From assembly GCA_039636785.1 (NCBI GenBank), contig CP144169.1, positions 3,348,001-3,412,000 on the forward strand: DNA of 64,000 nt, given 5' to 3'. The stretch comes from Micrococcaceae bacterium Sec5.7. GTDB taxonomy: Bacteria > Actinomycetota > Actinomycetes > Actinomycetales > Micrococcaceae. The notes below the pieces were generated by a model. The model saw only the letters and a list, made by a program, of their open reading frames with translations, made no database searches and was not told the origin of the DNA. This document shows, in pieces, positions 60,617 through 64,000 of this stretch (positions are counted from its first letter, which is position 1; each line of letters opens with the position of its first letter). A program made the translations under genes and the position numbers.

Positions 60617-61891
60617 CTATGACGGCGGTGATTCCGCGTTCGACGTGCCGGTCGAGGCGTTGGCCTCATCGGCCTGGGGACGTTGCTGACGACTCGCCAG
60701 CAGGAACGGCACCGCGATCAACTCGATAACGCCGCCGATCGCCAGCGAGGCAGGGTAGCCGTACACATCGGCTGCCCGACCGAGCAGCGGCTGCACCACA
60801 ACGCCACCGCTTGATCCCATGAGTGAGTCGAAGCTCAGCACGGTTGCCCGCTGCTTCGAGGCGATCATGTCGTTCAGGTACGCCTGCCGCACGGGGGTGC
60901 CCGCAGAGGCGACCAATGCCCAGAGCGCCAACAGCACCAGGGCCACCCAGAACACCCGGGTGAACCCGAGTACGACCAGAATCAATGCGCCCACGATGCT
61001 ACTCAGGATCAACACCGTCGTGCGTCTGCGAACGAGGCGCCGGATGCGGGGCGCTATCCAGCCGCCGAGCACCTGCGCGCCGGCCACGATTGCCGCCGCC
61101 AGACCCGCCACGGAATACGCGCGCGGGTCGCCGAAGAGCTCAAGCAGGAACGGCTGCAGGGCGTAGAACACATAGATCCCGACGCCGGCACTGAACGGCG
61201 CGGCCAGCATCACGTAACGTACCGGCGGGTTCTTCAAACCGCTCTCAATCGAGGCAGAGAGCACGGCACGGGTCGCCTGGAGAGGATGGGTCGAGCGTTC
61301 GGGGGTGAAACCGACATCGCGCATGAGCCAAAAGGCCACGACGAACATGGCCAACAGCACGCCCACCCGCAACAAAAACGGCACGCCGAGGTTGGTGGCC
61401 TGCGCGATCACACCGCCGGCCACCGAGCCGACGAGCATCGCGACGCCCGACACCATCTGTCCCCGGCCGAGCACCGTCTCCAGCCCGCCTTCATAGCCTG
61501 AGAAGCGCAACGCGTCGACGAGCCAGGCCTCGACCGCACCCGAGAAGAAGGTGAAGCCCAGACCGAGCAACACCGACACCACCGCCCAGGACCAGAACGG
61601 GGCGGAAAGCTGCCAGAGCAGGTAGTAGAGGTAGGTCGAGCCTGCCAACGTCACCGTGCCCAGCAGGAACGAAACGCGGCGCCCCCAACCGTCGGCAATC
61701 ACCCCGGTGGGCACCTCGAACAGCACCATACCGGCCGTGAAAAAGGCGTTCGCGGCAAAAGCCTCTAGGTTGCTCAGACCGGCATCCAGCAGGAAGAGGG
61801 TGTTGATCCCCCAGATGAACGAGGCCGCAAGGGTATTCCCCAGCGTCAACGTGAGAAAGATACGCTGAATCTTTCGGGCGGCGGGGTTCAT
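60617..61891 (-). CDS. MFS transporter
   Basis: A 424-residue transporter of about 12 helices. It opens FLTLTLGNTLAASFIWGINT, with motif A as GVIADGWGRRVSFLLGTVTL near residue 70 and a second-half copy at IRRLVRRRTTVLILSSIVGA. The ATG at 61891 was chosen since the first helix starts soon after; the frame is open to 61981. The substrate is unknown. It is flanked by debris and lies next to a recombinase scar. Confidence 0.87.
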   Translation of the reverse strand: MNPAARKIQRIFLTLTLGNTLAASFIWGINTLFLLDAGLSNLEAFAANAFFTAGMVLFEVPTGVIADGWGRRVSFLLGTVTLAGSTYLYYLLWQLSAPFWSWAVVSVLLGLGFTFFSGAVEAWLVDALRFSGYEGGLETVLGRGQMVSGVAMLVGSVAGGVIAQATNLGVPFLLRVGVLLAMFVVAFWLMRDVGFTPERSTHPLQATRAVLSASIESGLKNPPVRYVMLAAPFSAGVGIYVFYALQPFLLELFGDPRAYSVAGLAAAIVAGAQVLGGWIAPRIRRLVRRRTTVLILSSIVGALILVVLGFTRVFWVALVLLALWALVASAGTPVRQAYLNDMIASKQRATVLSFDSLMGSSGGVVVQPLLGRAADVYGYPASLAIGGVIELIAVPFLLASRQQRPQADEANASTGTSNAESPPS

Positions 61892-62074
61892 CGCGTCGCC
61901 GTCCCCGCCAGAGTGTAGGGGCAGCACGAGTCCATTCTCGTCCCCTTCATCTGCGCGCGCCAGAGCAGCTTGGCCAGTCACTAAATCAGGCGAATAGTCT
62001 TCTCCGCATCATCCCGGCCATACAGTCCCCTAAGACGGTCCCCACCGCGACATCTTCCGCGCACGCGACTTGCC

Positions 62075-62215
62075 ATGGCATCCATGGGTCAGAAGGACAC
62101 CAAAGTCGGCGACCTCTGTAAAGAGCTCGCCATCCCTCGGCATACCCTGTACCGACACGTCTCCCCGACCGGAGAGCTACGGCCCGACGGGTCCACGGTG
62201 CTCGCGAAAAGTTAG
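62075..62215 (+). pseudogene. C-terminal remnant of a serine recombinase
   Basis: The frame gives MGQKDTKVGDLCKELAIPRH, then TLYRHVSPTGELRPDG and a stop. It is the helix-turn-helix DNA-binding end of resolvase/invertase-type serine recombinases. The catalytic domain with the serine is missing. The remnant points to a transposon or phage that has been lost from this spot. Confidence 0.65.
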
Positions 62216-62302
62216 TCGGATACCGTCGTTTCGAGGCCAGCAAACGGAACGGTGAGCGCGCCTACCGATTGTGGTGCAACCGGCTGCGCCAAGCTATGAG
62301 AA

Positions 62303-62488
62303 ATGGATCAGCTCCCTTTGATTCGCTCTCTTGTCGTGCAACCCTCGGGTTGCTCGTTCGAGCAAGCGCCCGTGACGCCGGATCAGTTGGAGCAAATCAT
62401 CGAGGTCGCACGTTGGACTGGATCGGCTCGCAACCAACAACCAACAACCAACAACCGTGGCGTTTTATCACTGTTTTTGACCCCACGG
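62303..62488 (+). pseudogene. Nitroreductase-family N-terminal remnant with repeat-caused frameshift
   Basis: The frame gives CSFEQAPVTPDQLEQIIEVA, then RWTGSARNQQPTT before it leaves homology. The other frame resumes NNQQPWRFITVFDP. In intact members the join is SARNxQPWRF. Between the two halves lies a 7-bp tandem repeat; two extra units, 14 bp, explain the shift. Nothing after FDP matches, and the next gene ends at once on the other strand. Confidence 0.55.
62431..62456. repeat. Tandem heptamer (CAACCAA) in nitroreductase remnant
   Basis: CAACCAA occurs three times in a row (62431-62451), followed by a partial CAACC. One unit encodes the N-Q-Q part of RNQQPWRF. The extra copies insert bases not divisible by three. 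Confidence 0.85.
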
Positions 62489-63636
62489 CTACAGCAGCCC
62501 CTGCCGTTCCAAATCCTCAGACACCAGCCGGGCAAGTTCCGAAGCCCCGGCACGGTTGGTTGGGGTGGAGCTTGTCGGGCATGTAGAGCCTCAACGTGGC
62601 TTCGGGCCCAATGGACGTGAAGTACGCCGAGCTGAGCACGTTGAGGTCCACCAGGGGCACGTTCTCTTCCTGGGCCAGTGCAGCTGTGGAGTGGCGGTAC
62701 CACCGGTCCACTGAACTGTGGACGCCGTCGGCATTGAAGTCCGTTGCCCGACCCTGCGCGGGGGCAACCAGGGTGTTGCCCCCGTGGCGGCGACCTGCCG
62801 GACCGTGTCACGGATGATTTCCTTGAACTCCGCTTCAGTGGTGGCATTCTTGGCGGCGGGGTCGTTAATGCCCATCTCGAGGAGGAAGAGGTCGCCCGGT
62901 TTGATGTATTTCAGGATCGCTTCGAGCCGGCCGTCGTTGCGGAAGCCCCGTGCGATCTGGCCGCCGGAGGCCAGGTTCCGGACGTCGAAGGCGTCCGCGT
63001 CCATGTAGTTGGGAAGAAGCTGTCCCCAGCCGGCTTGGACACTGGCATCAAGCGGGTAATAGTTGGCCACAGTGGAGTCGCCGCCAACCCAGATGGTGGG
63101 GTCCATGTCCGCATGGCGGGAGACCTTTCCGATCTCCAGTGCGCTCAGCGTGAACGCCGCACCTGCCTTGCCCTCTGTGACCAGCAGGTTCAGCTGGCCG
63201 TCCGTGACGGGCACTTCGAATGAATCCGTAGCGGCGTTCCCGGTCATGTTGATGACTTGGTAGACACCTTCGGCGGCGACGCCGGACCGCGATGTGTTTC
63301 CCAGCGTGACGGTCGCCTTGTACAGGCCGACCGGGAGGTCGACATTGAAGGTATTGGCGCTCTTGGTGCCGAATTCCAGAAAGCGCACAGCGTCGCCGGC
63401 CACGCCTGCTCCGGAGGCGGCCACATCGGCCATGCCCTGTGGCGTGTTGAAGCCGTACCTGGTTTTCGCGTCGTACGCGTCGGAGGCGCTCGGGCCCGTG
63501 CATCCCTCTTCCACGGGGCCGTTGCCAAAGTCGAACTTGTAGCTGCCGGGGTCTGCGTTTGCCACAGACACAGGTAAGACCGCACAGAGCCCGCTGAGTA
63601 GCACCGTCGCGGCGATGCTCCCCGTTTAGCGATCAC
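62489..63636 (-). pseudogene. SGNH/CE12-type esterase (rhamnogalacturonan acetylesterase-like) with three frameshifts
   Basis: From GTG 63636 (ribosome site AAGGAAG) the reading gives MIAKRG, then after a shift at the C run 63620-63623 a signal peptide IAATVLLSGLCAVLPVSVAN. A carbohydrate-binding-like domain follows, then the SGNH core: WVGGDSTVANYYPLD, NLASGGQIARGF and LLEMGINDPAAKN. A second shift at the C run 62779-62783 restores GNTLVAPAQGRATDFNADG and the catalytic DKLHPN. A third near 62553-62556 restores ASELARLVSEDLERQGLL to the stop at 62489. The enzyme would remove acetyl groups from pectin. Confidence 0.72.
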
Positions 63637-63684
63637 GTTCACTTCCTTTTGATAACGCGTGGCCTAGCAACCACACCATTGACG

Positions 63685-63700
63685 TTTGTATCGTTTCAAA
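63685..63700. promoter_or_regulatory. LacI-type operator upstream of the pectin esterase
   Basis: TTTGTATCGTTTCAAA is a 16-bp near-palindrome with central CG; six of eight pairs match. It is the design of LacI/GalR-family operators and lies about 50 bp upstream of the esterase start. A LacI-type regulator of pectin use is not visible in the window. Confidence 0.5.
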
Positions 63701-63835
63701 AATGTGTGACAGCCAGCCCCGCATGACTCGGGACAAGAATGTCGGACTCAGTGCGACGTGCGCGCCACGGCACCGAAGGGACATCTGACTGCCTTTATCC
63801 GCCCGCCGTCAGTGATGAGGGGCGAAGGCCTGGCG

Positions 63836-64000
63836 TCAGCCCTCGTCGACCTGGAGGCGGATGGCGTCGTACATGATTCCGGCCATCGGCTGCATCCAGT
63901 TGTCGGGGGTAGGCGCCTGCGCCGGTCGGGTCGGTGACAGGGTGAGCACATTCTCGCCGTCCTGGATGAGGCTGGCGGGGAAAGTGATCGTCGGTATCTC
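63836..64000 (-). CDS. C-terminal end of a rhamnogalacturonan lyase-like protein (partial)
   Basis: The frame runs in from the right window edge and covers the last 54 residues. The end reads PTITFPASLIQDGENVLTLS and later MQPMAGIMYDAIRLQVDEG before the stop. This is the end of the C-terminal carbohydrate-binding-like domain of PL4-type rhamnogalacturonan lyases. With the esterase 200 bp downstream on the same strand it forms a pectin degradation locus. The catalytic part lies outside the window. Confidence 0.65.
   Translation of the reverse strand, partial: EIPTITFPASLIQDGENVLTLSPTRPAQAPTPDNWMQPMAGIMYDAIRLQVDEG

Noticed and set aside
1..64000. CRISPR array, rRNA or tRNA genes
   Set aside because: No regularly spaced direct repeats and no tRNA or rRNA-like sequences were found by eye; a covariance search would be needed to exclude small RNA genes.

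Overview
The window looks like chromosomal DNA of a high-GC Gram-positive soil actinobacterium of the Arthrobacter/Pseudarthrobacter type (Micrococcaceae). The evidence is the GC-rich codon use, frequent GTG starts, many ATGA/GTGA stop-start overlaps, actinobacterial families (DUF2630, DUF6153, DUF6454, CmtR-type sensor, class F sortase) and a recurring GACGACGGCGGG-type hairpin between genes. No rRNA, tRNA or CRISPR array was seen. Genus is an inference from gene content.

Layout. 1-2.5 kb: the end of a secreted starch-binding glycoside hydrolase, a transposon ATPase remnant and a complete ISL3-type transposase. 2.6-11.3 kb: DUF2630, a membrane protein, a divergent gluconate pair (GntR regulator and gluconokinase), a TctCBA tricarboxylate transporter with its divergent two-component system, and an orphan kinase ATPase domain. 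11.4-14.4 kb: amidotransferase, then a WYL regulator divergent from an epoxide hydrolase around a perfect palindrome. 14.6-25 kb: a metal-resistance island with a Zn/Cd-type CDF exporter and ArsR sensor, copper chaperone and CopB-type ATPase behind a CsoR-like palindrome, DUF6153, DUF305, an F510_1955-type lipoprotein, a CmtR-type sensor with a second CDF, a ChrB-like protein and an MFS pump. 25-27.4 kb: cupredoxin lipoprotein, CHRD cell-wall protein and class F sortase.

28.5-31.7 kb: molybdate ABC transporter (modABC) with an HTH-Mop regulator. 31.9-41.6 kb: monocarboxylate symporter with its DUF3311 partner, a Na+/H+ antiporter fused to a UBP zinc finger, a hydantoin racemase-like protein, an F420-type reductase, a class A penicillin-binding protein and a DUF6454 protein. 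41.8-50.4 kb: a rearranged stretch with many gene stubs (SRPBCC, aldo/keto reductase, radical SAM, VTT protein) around intact genes for a Crp/Fnr regulator operon, a methyltransferase, a flavin oxidoreductase and a GH15 enzyme. 50.4-58.2 kb: a complete form II CO-dehydrogenase-like molybdenum hydroxylase operon (MoxR, CoxE, XdhC, S-L-M, CoxG). 58.3-64 kb: more stubs, DinB, an ArsR-SRPBCC pair, an MFS transporter, recombinase and nitroreductase scars, and a pectin locus (frameshifted CE12-like esterase and the end of a rhamnogalacturonan lyase).

Functional links. ModABC could supply the molybdenum the Cox-type enzyme needs. The metal island pairs sensors with exporters and periplasmic or secreted copper proteins. 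The CHRD protein is the probable substrate of the neighbouring sortase. Clustered stubs at 41.8-42.3, 46.9-50 and 58.3-63.6 kb mark repeated insertion, deletion and rearrangement.
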